From Portulaca oleracea (lineage: Eukaryota > Streptophyta > Magnoliopsida > Caryophyllales > Portulacaceae), in contig CM055872.1 in the NCBI GenBank assembly GCA_029582165.1, forward strand, positions 5,611,582 to 5,675,581: DNA of 64,000 nucleotides, read 5' to 3'. Position numbers and translations under genes: made by a program. This document shows, piece by piece, positions 40,560 to 52,639 of this stretch (within the stretch, counting starts at the first letter, position 1; the number at the start of each line of letters is the position of its first letter). The notes under the pieces were generated by a model. It searched no databases. It had not been told where the DNA came from and saw nothing but the letters and a program-made list of their open reading frames with translations.

Positions 40560-43500
40560 ATGGACTGCTCAATATGTACGACAATGCCCTTCATTCTACG
40601 GCCACCGAGGAATACAATATGTGCGGCTTGCTATGAAGGTGCAAGAAGCTTGATCACCTTGATTAACAAGTTCGATGGCGATGTTAATGGTGGTAATAGT
40701 AATGGTAGATCGAATGAGAAATCTAATGTGGTTTCGCTATCGAATCCTGGTTCTAAGGTATGCATTCCAGCAACTCTATTCATCAAATTTTGTTTTTGGT
40801 TGTCTGGGTTTTCTTCTTTTTGTCATCCAAAGAGTATGGTTTGCCATGGCCAAGGTTTGGAAAAGAACAGTGATATGTATTTTCAAAGAAGACGTTTCAT
40901 GAATATATTTTGAATTGATTATCATTTATGTTTTTTTATGATTTTAAATAATAATTTTTTTAGTAATTATATGCATGTCTTTCAATTATAAGCACATATA
41001 TTATGTCCGAATTTACAATCAATGCGGTCAATGTCAAAATTAAGACCAAAAATTTATTTCCGTATCTGAATTTTTCAGATCGAACAAATTGTGATTTCAA
41101 GTCGATCAAAATTTTGTCAACACTAGGCAAACTTGACCTGACCCAAATGACACATCTAAACCTGACTTGACCAAGACTTGAAAATGCCAAAAGTAATTTA
41201 AAATGGACTAGAACCCGATAACTCAACCCCGCCCGACTTGACCCGAAATCGCCTTTCGATCACCAAAGTTCTTATTTTTTAAAGATAATATTATATGATA
41301 AAAAATATCAATCCAGCAAATTACAATATCTAGGTCAATCAAAATTTGTCTAGACCATGACCTGAAAATGCTTACAATAACTCAAATGGACATGAAATTG
41401 AAACCCAACCCAACTTGACTTGACCAGAAATCACCTCACCAAAAGTTATTCATTTTTTAAAGATAATCTTATTTGACGACAAATACTGATCCAAAATTAA
41501 CCTTATTCAAATATAACTTAACCCAACCTGAACCTTCACAGAATTGAGCCATGAACCAAATAAATCCAACCTAAACCCAACTCCAATCATCCAACTAACA
41601 GAACCCAACCTCCAAAGCAGTTGAAATACTCTTCAAAATTTCAAATTGAACTATCATGCCAATCTACAATAACCTACTTCTAGAACTACACCATTCAGGC
41701 ATTCAAATTACATTTTATCAATAAGAAAACTCATTATTCCATTAAGAAAGATCAAATATAATAACTGTCATATTTTCCTGGCATATGTAATTATTATGCT
41801 TGTTAATTACTATTTAATGTTAGGTTTTTTGCACGAAAAAATTACGTATTTAATTTTAAACGAAATTGGAAGGTAAATAAGTAACCCAAGAAGAAGTGAT
41901 GTTGTGATATTGTTTTGGCAATGTTTAACTTATTCCATATATTACTTTGCATAAAATCAACACTTAACTATATGTTAAGTAACTCCCAAAAAGGAAATTT
42001 TGACATCCATGGCAACTTGTACCAAACATGTGAATTTTAATCAGCACCAACCTGAAAGTGAATGAATTGATAGAAGTTGTTGTTCTTTCCATATCAATTC
42101 AACAAACATAGATATATATGTACAAGAACACCCTTTGTCTTTTCTTTGTTTATTGTAATTTGGTTATGCTAAACATTTCAAGTATGTTAAACCTTTTTCA
42201 TCCCTTACTCAACATCACTCACTATTTCAAGTATATGAAGTTAACATTTTAGGTATTATGTTTACTTCAATTCAACTCTTTAGTTGTCCTCAAGTGTACG
42301 TCATTGTTCTTTGGATTGGATAAAATGAGATTTGGATGGATTGAATTTGATAAATTATTATGCTTTTTTGGTGAATTGTGTTTTTAGAGAGAATTTTTTT
42401 TTTTGAAATTGTGTAAGGTTTGGATTGGATTGGATTGGATTGGAAAGAATTACCAATCCATAAAACAGGGACTTAAGTATATGGACAATGCTAGCTAAAG
42501 CTTCGGAATAGATCACTTCAAATCCGGATCGGACACACCAAATAGACAGATAAATATGGGTATATTTTGACCTACCAAAATTCAAAATCAAGCATGCAGA
42601 TAATATCTAGACCTAGACCTGAACCCAGAGTATTCAAATGTCCAATCCAACCTTATCTGACAAGTTAAACATAAATGTATTATATATAGTTTAACTAGAC
42701 CCAATTATCTGATTGTCGCAATTTACTAATCCTATATGTCGAAGAAAATTTGGTTCAAGTTTGTGACAAAGTTTAAATGTCAGGCAAATTTAGTTGTTCA
42801 AGTTTGTGACAAAGTTTGAATGTGTTGCAAATTTAGACAACTCGAATCTAAACTAGCTAATCTGAACCTAATATGAATTTCAATTTGAAAAGTAAATAAT
42901 GTTTACACTTTGACTACTTTCTCTATATCGAACATAGATATTCCAATTGGTCAATTTTCTGAAAGTATGTGGATGTAGAGTCATAGACCTTCATTATAAC
43001 TAATAAGAAGAAACGTACAAATTTTCTTTTGCAAAATTTTGAGTTTGACACTATACACGTATCAGACACTCGGACATTATTATGATAGAATTGTGTACGG
43101 TAACATAGTTTAAGATCTAATACTATATATGTAACCCAATATGTATTTCCCCATTTTCTCATATTTTTAACACTTAATTTTCTAACTATCATCGAAATTT
43201 AACGATTCTTACTTGATCGAACCTCCCTTACCCCTGTTTTTTTTTTTATATATATATATAAAAAAAGGCCCTAAGTTATGGACTGTACAAATGCAGGGAT
43301 TTTCGAATGTGTTGAAATGGGTGAAGGAAATGAAGGAGATGGAAGAAGAGCTGAATGATAAACTGAGTTTTATGGGTGGGCTTGAGGCTGCTTTTAGAAA
43401 TCAAATCCACACAGACATTCTTGTTAAGCCTGGAAACAATGGGCCTCCTATCCCTGCTCATAGGGCTCTGCTGGTTTTTCTCCCTTCTATTTTTTTCTTA

Positions 43501-45638
43501 CTTTATCTTCATTTCAATTTTACTTATGATATTGGCCCAAATCCCAATTATTTAAAGCCCATTATTAAGCCCAATGTAACATAGGGCTGCTGTAGTTTTG
43601 TTTTTGAGAAAACCGCCAAACGAGCGGATTTATTCATTATCATTCAACAAAACATTTAAGTCTGCACGGGCCAAAGATAAAGATTCTTCGGGACCCCCTT
43701 CCAACCATACTCGAGTTGACGAGCTATAGGTGTAGTTAATAGCCTCACAAAAGGATTATTTTTTTTTTTGGGGTATACATGGGTGCGTAACATTGGGTGT
43801 CCGGTTAAAGTTCGTGGATTCATTTTGGTACTCGCTTCTAAATCTGGATTAAGTTATAGATCTAGTTTGAACTTGATCCTGATATTGGGATCTAGTCACA
43901 GATCCAGTGGACATTGGATCCTCAATTGGGTACCTAGTTGGAAAAATTCATACAATTTCTTTTTCTTAAAAAAAAAATTGATACAATGTCATTTTTTCAA
44001 AAATAAATGTTGCACTCAAAATAATGAAATAGATTTTTTCAAAAGTAATAAATTACAATACCCTGTTTGTCCAAATTTATTTGAAAAATCAAAAGTCATA
44101 ATATCAAGAGTGAAATAGAGAGTCAGTACTTTAATTCTCAACTGTTTGTTATTAACTTCAAAGTTCGAACACAATAAAGTCAGGAGTGACCACTTAGCAA
44201 TTAGGGTTTTCCACATGGAGGAATAGAAACTCACATAGGATGAGCTTGGATTCTTGGAATTGATCTTGTGTTAGAAAAAGTAAGTAATTGTAAGGTTACT
44301 TGGGAAGTGAAAATGAAATTGAGATAATGGAAATTACGACAAAATTCAGGAACTAAAAATAAGCGATAAAACGGACATCAGGATTACGTGGAAAACCAAA
44401 AACTCGAAGAAAAACTCACGGACGGTGACAACCATAAAAAATAATCCACTATAAGAGAAGGAGTACAACTCGATCACTATCAAGGGGTGTGATGCGATCA
44501 ACAGGAAAGGAGATTACAATATAAATCTCTCTAACTCTCAGCTCACAATCTCTCATGATACACTTGGGAAAATATTGGTGAAACAAACTATCTCTCAATA
44601 TTTTCTCCCTCTCTGACTTTCTGTCATATGATGCTGTCGTTCGCTGCTCGACGTGAAATAAAGTGGAGAAAACTAAACCCTATAATTTATAGGGTAGCTA
44701 GGAGAAGAAATAGAGTTAGATTAAAACTCAAATAACAACAAATAGCATCTGACTTGAGTTGGGAATTAGAATTAGATTAAAACTGTATCATCTACCAATT
44801 CTTCTCAGGTTCTGGACCCCACTGAGGATCCAATGGACCATAAAATCCAACAAATTCTAGAGTCTAGGTTTAAAGTGGCATATGTTTAAGTTTTTATTGT
44901 TAATAATTTTAGGATATTTAATTGGATCTTGGATGTTAAGATCCAGTTGCAATTGGATCATGGATGTCAGGATCCAGTTGTAATTGGATCTTGAATATCA
45001 TGAAATTGTCTCATATATGAACACTCCCATGTTCATTTGGGCAAGGGAAAAGGGAATTTTTTTTGCAACATTCATGCTTCAAGCCCAAAGAGCATGAAGG
45101 CATCTTAACGTATAAGACTATTATTTCGTCTTCAACTATCAATTTAAGCTTTGGATTGATTGTTCATGGCATTGTTTTTTAGGCAGCAAAATCTGAGATA
45201 TTCAAGAACATGCTAGACTCAGACGGGTGCAAAGAGGCGCCGGAACACACCATAACCCTTCAGGAACTGAACCATGACGAACTGGAATCCCTACTAGAGT
45301 TTTTGTACTGCGGGAGCTTGCCAGCTGACAAGGTGGAAAAGCATGTGTACTCCCTCTCAGTGGCGGCGGATAAGTATGACATCCCCTTCCTCCATAAGTT
45401 TTGTGAGCGCCAGATGTTGAGTTCCCTCAGCTCTTCTAATGTACTTGATGTCCTTGAGATTGCTGATGTTTGTTCCAACTTTACTTTGAAAGATACTGCC
45501 TTGAATTTTGTTGTTAAAAACCTGGACGACATCGTATTTTCCCCCAAGTTTGAGTCTTTTGTGATGAAGAATCCTCATTTGAGTGTACAGATTACTAGGT
45601 TGGATGTTAAGAATAGGAGACATAATGGAGTGTCGTAA
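40560..45638 (+). CDS. BTB/POZ domain protein, 276 aa, three exons
   Basis: Probable substrate adaptor for CUL3 ubiquitin ligases, the usual role of BTB proteins. Exons 40560-40757, 43297-43473 and 45183-45638 join to 831 nt, all phase 0. The N-terminus has two CxxC pairs (MDCSICTT and TICAACYEG, spacing C-x2-C-x14-C-x2-C), a possible zinc site. Residues 67-100 are a charged helix (KWVKEMKEMEEELNDKL). The BTB fold runs from HTDILVKPGN through IPAHRALLAAKSEIFKNML, LESLLEFLYCGSL and LSVAADKYDIPFLHKFCE to about residue 215. A C-terminal helical tail (VLEIADVCSN ...) follows. I recall the same architecture in Arabidopsis At3g56230. Introns are long (2.5 and 1.7 kb) and full of repeats, including an LTR at 44269. 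The ATG follows a pyrimidine-rich leader. Confidence 0.92.
42302..42471. mobile_element. GGATTGG-family MITE in BTB intron 1
   Basis: Starts CATTGTTCTTTGGATTGGAT, with central GAATTGTGTTTTTAGAG, then four tandem GGATT units, ending near AAACAGGGA. Same family as 62876. Confidence 0.65.
44269..44852 (+). mobile_element. Solo LTR-like sequence in BTB intron 2
   Basis: Starts TGTTAGAAAAAGTAAG and ends about CCAACA. Shares long blocks with the solo LTR at 50115 (GGAAATTACGACAAAATTCA, ATCCACTATAAGA, GTGAAATAAAGTGGAGAA). No target duplication found. Confidence 0.6.
45030..45165 (+). mobile_element. Partial mini-LTR element in BTB intron 2
   Basis: GCTTCAAGCCCAAAGAGCAT and AGACTATTATTTCGTCTTCA match the internal part and 3' LTR of the element at 61118. 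5' half missing. It ends only 17 bases before exon 3 of the BTB gene. Confidence 0.5.
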
Positions 45639-46323
45639 AAAGAGAAGGAATTTATCGATGCAAGTTTAGAAACATTATTCTGTTGAATATAATTGGAGTA
45701 GGGGAAAAAGGCATTCCCAGTTTCTACATGTATATGCGTTAGTGATCTTCTATTACACTGCGATTATATTCTCTCCTTTCCATATCAGTTGTCTCTTAAT
45801 AAATGTTATGCGCTCGTCAATGTTTATTTATTCGTTGACTGAAAATTTCATATGACATATTGTGGAGTTATCTGGTTGTCATACTTTAGCTTATTATTGT
45901 TATTAGGATTGTTATATTTGGTGGGGTATCTATTCTCTTCTTGGGTCCACTTCACAACTATGTGTATATACTCATGTTATAAATCATGGCCTGATTATTG
46001 GATAGTAATATACTGATCCATATACACATTCATCATTTTCCTCTCTATTCTTTTCTTTCTCTCATGTTGTGTTCATGGAATTTACATGGTATGAGCTAAT
46101 ATCATTAAGATTAGCATCATCGGAAGCATCAGTAGCAATAGGTGCTAAATAACCTGACGCTTGGACAGAATGCTCCGCAGACCGCAGTAAGTAAAAAAGT
46201 TTGTAGAAGAATCAATAACAAAATTATAAAAGGAGTCTACATACCTTAAACTGAAGTGTAATTAAGTCGTAGAAATAAGAGAACAAAGTTTAAAAGGAAA
46301 AGTGTCGAATGAGGTAGCCAATT
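45639..46323. other. 3' flank of BTB gene
   Basis: AT-rich, no further coding sequence. AATAAATG near 45797 could serve polyadenylation. Confidence 0.4.
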
Positions 46324-46832
46324 GTTATGAAATACGTAGAAATTCGGTATGAGATCAAGTCACAAGAAATCAAACAAAACTAAAACAATGGAGAAACGCT
46401 CGCTGTGGGAAACAGAAGTACTCAAAGAAAATCCTACTAATGACGATAGTTAGACAAAATCCACTATGCAGAAAGAGAGTACAATGGTGATCAGAATCAC
46501 AATGTACGATTCAATACTTCATGAAGAGATTACAATCTCATCTCCAAAACACTCTCATGCTCTCCAATAGTGTAAGATTACAGGGGGAAACTCTCTCTCT
46601 TTTCTCTCTTTGAGGAAAACGACAATCTAGCGGCTCAAAGACAAGGGAAAGGGGAATATATCAAAACAATAACATCCGCAAATCAAACTGACACAACAAT
46701 CAGTTACTGTTTGTGCCACAACCCGTGACACCCTTCACACGACTCGTGTGGGAGGTCTTCGGGCCACAACGAATTCCTTGAGCTATGCTGGATCTCTAGG
46801 AGAATCCAATAGGCCATAAAACCCAATATCAA
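46324..46832. repeat. LTR-like fragment
   Basis: Starts TGTTATGAAATACG and shares the general plan of the LTRs at 44269 and 50115 (GTGGGAAACAGAAGTACTC, AAATCCACTATGCAG, ACTCTCTCTC region) at low identity. Ends unresolved. Confidence 0.4.
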
Positions 46833-47401
46833 TCTATCAAAAGGAGTAAAGCATAATTATTTACGATTGCCTTCATATTTTAAGTTTTTGAACACTTTGA
46901 TATGATCAAAATTGCGGTTGATAGATAATAAACTTTAATTTAACTATTTTTTAGTATTTTTCAAGAGCAAGAAAAAAATTGGGTATGCTTCGGGTTTTGA
47001 AGTTTTTCAACAGTTTTTAATATCTATTGAAAATCATGGATAATTTTTAATTTTTCATCATTTTTTTTCGTATGGGAAAATGTGTGTAACACACGAGGTT
47101 TGAACCTGAATATTTCTCTAGAGTATTGTTATGCACCAACACAAGAGAGAGATGTGTTTGATGTCTTCTGATACTTCTGAACGCATCTTGCAAATGGCCC
47201 GAACAACTCTATCTATACAGAAACATCCTATATGGTTAGTCAAGTTAACCACTTTTTTGAGGGTCCTTAAAGTCGGTCAAGGATCATTGTCATGTATTTG
47301 ACCACATACTCCATTAGAAACATATTTGTTGGGGTCAAAGATGACATGATGACATGTGATTAGGAATTAATCACCAAGATTAACAATCAGGAGACTGACA
47401 C
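46833..47401. other. Intergenic, no feature seen
   Basis: No coding region or repeat ends recognised. Confidence 0.4.
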
Positions 47402-47694
47402 TGTAATGCCCCGACCCCTCTCGGGCTGCGGATAATACGAATTACTGTTTCTAAGATTGTTGACTGCCCCCAAAATCACCACGAGTCCTTACCACATACT
47501 TCGTTTTCACTCACACGCTACTTGAAAAAACTTCCCAAGAGGTCACTGATGTTGAGACTAATCCCAGTCAAACACGTTTAACTGGAGAGTTCCCAACAAA
47601 TGAACTTCCTAAAAAGAAGGTGCACCTTAATTATATATAAGTAGTCATTTCAATCCTTTTAAACCACACTTAACTATATACTCAGGATGTTGCA
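47402..47694 (-). mobile_element. Cassandra TRIM solo LTR
   Basis: Minus-strand copy: begins TGTAATGCCCCGACC and ends GGATGTTGCA, matching the LTR at 51784. It contains the inverted 5S-like segment (GGTCACTGATGTTGAGAC...AACTGGAGAGTTCCCAAC). Flanks GACAC and AATAC match at only 3 of 5 bases, so the insertion is old. Confidence 0.8.
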
Positions 47695-48180
47695 AATACA
47701 AACTTATCAAGATTGATACTACCTTTATCAACGCCAATATGGCCTATGTCAAAATGACATGGTCCATGTTGTACCCGTTCTGCTCTTTCTCGTTCTCTAG
47801 ATACCCAGACAACCCATGTTAGCTCAGAATTCGTCTGTGTAAACCATCTTAATTACATTAATATATACCTAATTTAATCTTTAAACTTATTATAAATATT
47901 TCTAACATATATATTATCCACTTATACTATTGAAATAATCATACATTCCAACCACACACGTCTAGATTATATAGTTGGATGGAGGGACATAATGTCCCTA
48001 TGATGTGGTTTTGGATAATGTTTATATTGTTCAATCTCGATACTAATTAATGATATACCTCCTTGTTTGTATCAAAAATTACAAAAAAATCATAATCAAT
48101 CATAATATCTTTTGGTCTAATGAAAAAAAATTTTCTTTTTATAACCATGAAAAACGGTGGATAAAGTCGATAACTCACCA
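47695..48180. other. Intergenic, no feature seen
   Basis: AT-rich spacer. Confidence 0.4.
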
Positions 48181-48364
48181 TTAGGCACCGTTCTTTTATA
48201 CGGTGAAATTGCGGTGTTATAAGTTGCGGTGAGTTGCGGTGAAAAATAATAAATAGGTGTTGATATTAGTGAAAAGGTAAATAATATATTGCGGTGAGTT
48301 GCAATAAATTACAGTAAATTGCGGTGCGGTAAATTGCAATACTGCATAAAAGAACGGTGCCTAA
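48181..48364. mobile_element. GCGGT-family MITE, best-preserved copy
   Basis: TTAGGCACCGTTCTTTTATA at the left and the complement of TTAGGCACCGTTCTTTTATG at the right; 184 bp. The interior is GTTGCGGTGAGTTGCGGT-like. The inverted ends are nearly perfect, which suggests a young copy. Confidence 0.88.
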
Positions 48365-49056
48365 CTCCAATACTTTTACCTTCACATATCCTCAATAACT
48401 CAGAATTTGCCCCCTATATGTATTGGATCGTTCTCATAATTTATCAATTACTCACCATTTAAATACTTTACTTTAATTCGTTGCAATCATTCCAAATTAC
48501 AAAGGTGTCCAAAAGTAAACTCATGACCATCACCCTATCGGCCCCTACACATCAAAAACTGTTCACAAAACTTGTTTTCTTACAAGTATTGACTCGTCAC
48601 TTTCAATTTAACCATTCCAAAATAATGGCTAGCTCACTTGAGTCACTTCGTTTAATTTCTTCAAAATCTAGCAAGAAAATCTAGCAAGAAATGAAGGGTT
48701 AGAAAGGGTCAGCAAACTAGCTTATTGTTAGCCCATTATTTGAGAGGGATCACCAATAAATTTTACAGATTGAGAGAACCGTATGGTTTCCGCACATACT
48801 TTTTTGAGTTTAAAAGAATAACAAAGATAAGAGCCATTCGTTATTTTGAATGCTCTAGAAAACCAAAACACAGCCAAAATCAATACTCCAAAATCTCATC
48901 CAAGCAAGGTATGAAAGGGTCAGATATAACGATGTTATCTCAAAATTTTGCAATTTATAGAGATTGGTTCCAATCGACTGAAGATATAAAAATTGTTTAT
49001 TATCTACTACTTTATACGAAAGAAAAAGGTTAAGGTTTACTGAGGCATTACTTTGA
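48365..49056. other. Intergenic, no feature seen
   Basis: Short open frames on both strands (such as 48725-49033) show no domain. Confidence 0.4.
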
Positions 49057-49257
49057 TACTCAGAGCCAGACCTGAGCAAGAGATCTCAGGTTCGAATCTC
49101 AGCACCCCCCATATTCATTTGCGCAAGGTAAACGGGACATTTGTAGCATCCACGCTTCAAGCCTAAAGGGTATTCGCGTGAGGGGGTGTGCTAGACTATA
49201 AAACCATTCCTGGGACTACAACCATTAGCTTAAGGTTTTGGTTGAGATGGTTCCACA
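49057..49257 (+). mobile_element. Partial mini-LTR (SMART/TRIM) element
   Basis: The internal region GACCTGAGCAAGAGATCTCA and 3' LTR (49189-49257, TGCTAGACTATAAAACC...GGTTCCACA) match the intact element at 61118. The 5' LTR and part of the primer site are lost or unrecognisable. Confidence 0.75.
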
Positions 49258-49654
49258 AATCTGCATCTATATAAATGTAAATTTTATATATGAACTTGCC
49301 AAAATTTGACAAAGAGACAGTAATAGTGTTGAACAAAGCAAGACGCGTTAGTGCTAGAGAGAGCTACAAGCTATGAGGTGTGACAAGATGGTAGAGACCC
49401 CTCATTAAAATTTTGAGTGGCCATAGATGTTCCCACTTGTTCTTTCATTTGCTTCATTTCAACATGTGAAGTAAAGTGACAAACCCTACTCTTGTATCTT
49501 ACATTCCCAATCCACCATTTTCTTTTGTTTTTATTTTCTATAATGGATTTCATTGTGTCCACATTGATCATGCCATGTCCCATATTCATATGCCTACTAC
49601 ATCTTGTGATTTTTGGTTGCTAATGTAACTTTGAGGCTTAAGGCAAAATGTCCC
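49258..49654. other. Intergenic, no feature seen
   Basis: Nothing recognisable on either strand. Confidence 0.4.
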
Positions 49655-50008
49655 GATTTGTCTAGTCAGTTGGCTCGTCCTCGCAAATTATACTATACAC
49701 TAAGGAGGATCGTACCTACTTAGTTAGATCCATTATATACGTTAGAAAAAGTCAATTTCTTATATGATGAATATGTGTAAATATTGAAAATTTTAAAAAA
49801 TAAAGATGAATGTTGCAATAATATTGAACTAGTTTGTCTAGTCAATTGACTCATCTTCGAAATAGTGTACACCATGAAGGACCTATCTAGATTCATCATA
49901 TATGTATTACAATAGATGAAGTTTTTATGTGATGAATTTGTGTAAAAATTAATTGATAAATTTTAAAAATAAAGATGAATGTTGCAATGATATTGATAAA
50001 TTTACAAT
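49655..50008. repeat. Tandem duplication, two units of about 177 bp
   Basis: Units begin GATTTGTCTAGTCAGTTG (49655) and GTTTGTCTAGTCAATTG (49832). Both continue through AAAATAAAGATGAATGTTGC. They are clearly diverged and non-coding. Confidence 0.75.
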
Positions 50009-50109
50009 GAACTTTATGATAAATATTGATAATTTTTTTTAATTATTTAACACCTTGGAAAATCTAGATAAATACTCCAAAATAGATCAAAAAATAACTT
50101 ATCATTATG

Positions 50110-50768
50110 TTCCTTGTTAGAGAAAATATATAGCAAGGTAACCGCGGAAACGAAATAAATCGAATTGAGATGACGGAAATTACGACAAAATTCATGAACA
50201 AAATAATAAGAGCGATAAAAGAACACAACCACAAGGTTTACATGGGAAACCGAAGAACTTGGAGAAAAACCACGGACGACGACAGCCAGAAAACAATCCA
50301 CTATAAGAAAGGAGGAGTACAACCCGATCACTACCACAGGGTATGATGCGATTCACAACAGAGGAGATTACTATCACAATCTCTCTCACTCACAACTCAC
50401 AATCTTTCTCTCCCGGGATACAATTGGGATCGAAAATATTGGTGAGACCTTTTTCCCTCACAATATTTTCTCCCTCTCTGACTCTCTATAACTCGATCAT
50501 TATTCACCGTACTCGACGAGCGTCATGCGTCGTGCGCCACGTGCCGTACATCGGGCCGTGAAATAAAGTGGAGAATATTGAACCCTATTTATAGGAAAAA
50601 CTCCTTATACACCTAACTTGACTCCCACTCCAATTAGATTTAGAATCTAATACAATTAGGAAACCCAACATAATAAGGAAACCTAAATAATATCCTAATA
50701 CAATTAGGAAACAAATAATTGTGAGATCAAGAAATTCGGTGATTTTAAGACACATTCCTAACATTTCT
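50110..50768 (+). mobile_element. Solo LTR of an LTR retrotransposon
   Basis: Body 50115-50763 starts TGTTAG and ends CTAACA. Flanks TTCCT and TTTCT match at 4 of 5 bases. Contains a TATTTATAGG element near 50585 and CTCTCTGACTCTCT. Related to 44269. No internal retrotransposon genes remain, so it arose by LTR-LTR recombination. Confidence 0.8.
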
Positions 50769-51314
50769 CTTACGAGTTATTTTTTCCAATGTCAATGTTA
50801 GCTAGTTAGAAACTGGATTAATTAATCAATTTGAAAAATATTAATGGATATGACTGTAAAAATACAATGCTTTTCCACAGAGTGATTTATACTTTTATTG
50901 ACCTTTTCTTTATAATATAGACTTATATGGTTATTTAAAAAGTTAAAATTATGCAAGAGGGGTAATAGATTATGGTTGGATCAGGTGGAAATTTAAAGAG
51001 AATTGTAATGGATATTTTTAATGATATGCATAAGATAAAATTGATACTATTTAATAATATGGGCAAACCAATCTAACTTGGAGTAAGAATTAGGATCTTT
51101 TGGACGTATGGTCCTCTCTGCATGCTTTGCATGCAACAACAGCGCTAGTAACAGGAAACTATAACGTTTTTCTCTTTCCTTTTTTTTTTTTTTTGGCAAA
51201 TACATGTAGATCTTAGGAGTTTTTTGGGATGGATATTACTTGAGGTTTGTGATATTAAATTTTTTATCCGCTATTTTTAAAATTTAATATTACGTCATTC
51301 CCATAATCCTATTT
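50769..51314. other. Intergenic, no feature seen
   Basis: AT-rich with a T16 run near 51179. Confidence 0.4.
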
Positions 51315-51553
51315 TATCTCCCTCCATTTCCATGTCAGTCAAACATTAAAAAATTTTACTATTAATTTTCTCAACATACATAATCTTTTATTATAAAAAA
51401 TTGTTGTCATTAGATTGATAATAAAAAATATTACTATAAAAGAATAATATTGTAATTCTTTTGTTAAAATATCATGCAAGAAATTATTAGTTAAAGAAAG
51501 ACATAACAGACCATGTAACATTTGTTACGTGACAGTTATAATGGGAAGGAGTC
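51315..51553. mobile_element. Stowaway-like MITE
   Basis: TATCTCCCTCCATTTCCATG at the left, worn complement (AATGGGAAGGAG) at the right. The interior matches the 17858 family. Confidence 0.7.
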
Positions 51554-51870
51554 AGTACTTAAAGTACTTGAGTTTTGTAAATCATATTACTTTACCCTCT
51601 AATTTCTAGTATATATCCTCTAGATCTCTAATTTAAAATAAAATACCTTTTTTACTATTTAAAAAAATTCGTGTCAACCCTAATAAAATAAAAACTTTAC
51701 TTTCAGAAAAATTAAAATTTCCACCATTTATTAATTAATGCTTTTAGTAGTATTAATGATTTTCTCTCATTTGGTATTAGAGTTGTAACACCCTGGATAT
51801 ATGGTTAAATATAGATTAAAAAAATTAAAATGACTACTTATACCACCAAGGTGCACCTTTTCTTAAGGTA

Positions 51871-51950
51871 GCTCATCTCCATTGAGAACTCCTTAGTTAA
51901 AAGCGCTTGGCTAGGAGTAGTCTCAGGATGAGTGACCTCCTGTAAAGTTT
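51871..51950 (+). promoter_or_regulatory. 5S-rRNA-like internal promoter in Cassandra 5' LTR
   Basis: GAACTCCTTAGTTAAAAGCG and GGATGAGTGACCTCC correspond to the plant 5S gene from before box A to box C. The 3' LTR copy (52234-52310) is closer to 5S, with GGATGGATGACCTCCTGGG. Cassandra LTRs are known to hold a Pol III 5S promoter. Activity here is not shown. Confidence 0.75.
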
Positions 51951-52398
51951 TCCCAAGCAGCGTGTGAGCGAGGACGAAGCTCGTTGGAAAGATTCGTAGT
52001 GATTTCTGAGGTCAATCAGCAATCCTCGAAGCAGTTATCGGTAATGTCTGTGGCTCGGGAGGGCCCGTGACGTTACAAATGATATCAGAGTCGACCCGCG
52101 ACTGTGAGCTGCGCCAGTAGACAGAGAGATCCATGGGCAGTCACTAGCGCGGCAAAGATTATGGAGTGAATTGAGGCACAAAAAGGACGTTGTGCGCTTA
52201 AGTGGGATGATTGTACACACCTTCTTTTATGGTAGTTCATCCGTTGGGAACTCCTCAGTTAAGTGTGTTTGGCTAGGAGCAGTCTCAGGATGGATGACCT
52301 CCTGGGAAGATTCCTAGGTAGTGTGTAAGCGAGGACGAAACATGCTAGAAAGACTCGTAGTGGTTTGTGGGACCAGTCAGCGATCATTAAAATAGTTA

Positions 52399-52443
52399 GG
52401 GTAATGCTATTCATCGCCCCCCTTTTTACTAATGTCGCCCCCC
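52399..52443 (+). repeat. MULE left terminal inverted repeat
   Basis: Pairs with 59847-59891. Core CATCGCCCCCCTTTTTACTA against CATCGCCCACCTTTTTACTA. Confidence 0.92.
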
Positions 52444-52639
52444 CAAAAGACGTTTTTGCCCTTTATATAGTTCAAGTCACCTTCTCTCTAAAACTCTCTC
52501 TCTCTCTCTCTCCTCTCTTTCTCTCTCTAAAATTTGCTCTAAAATTTTGATTTAATTTAGAAATTCAACCTAAAATGTCAATAGAAGGTGGTAATTCAAG
52601 TGAAGAACAAGAGGTTAGTTTGTAAAATTTAAATTCTAA

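Noticed and set aside
47402..47694. Considered as a degenerate genomic 5S rRNA gene
   Set aside because: The 5S-like part is embedded in a full Cassandra LTR with TRIM ends, so it is retrotransposon sequence.
50047..50561. Overlapping frames on both strands
   Set aside because: They lie inside the solo LTR at 50115-50763.
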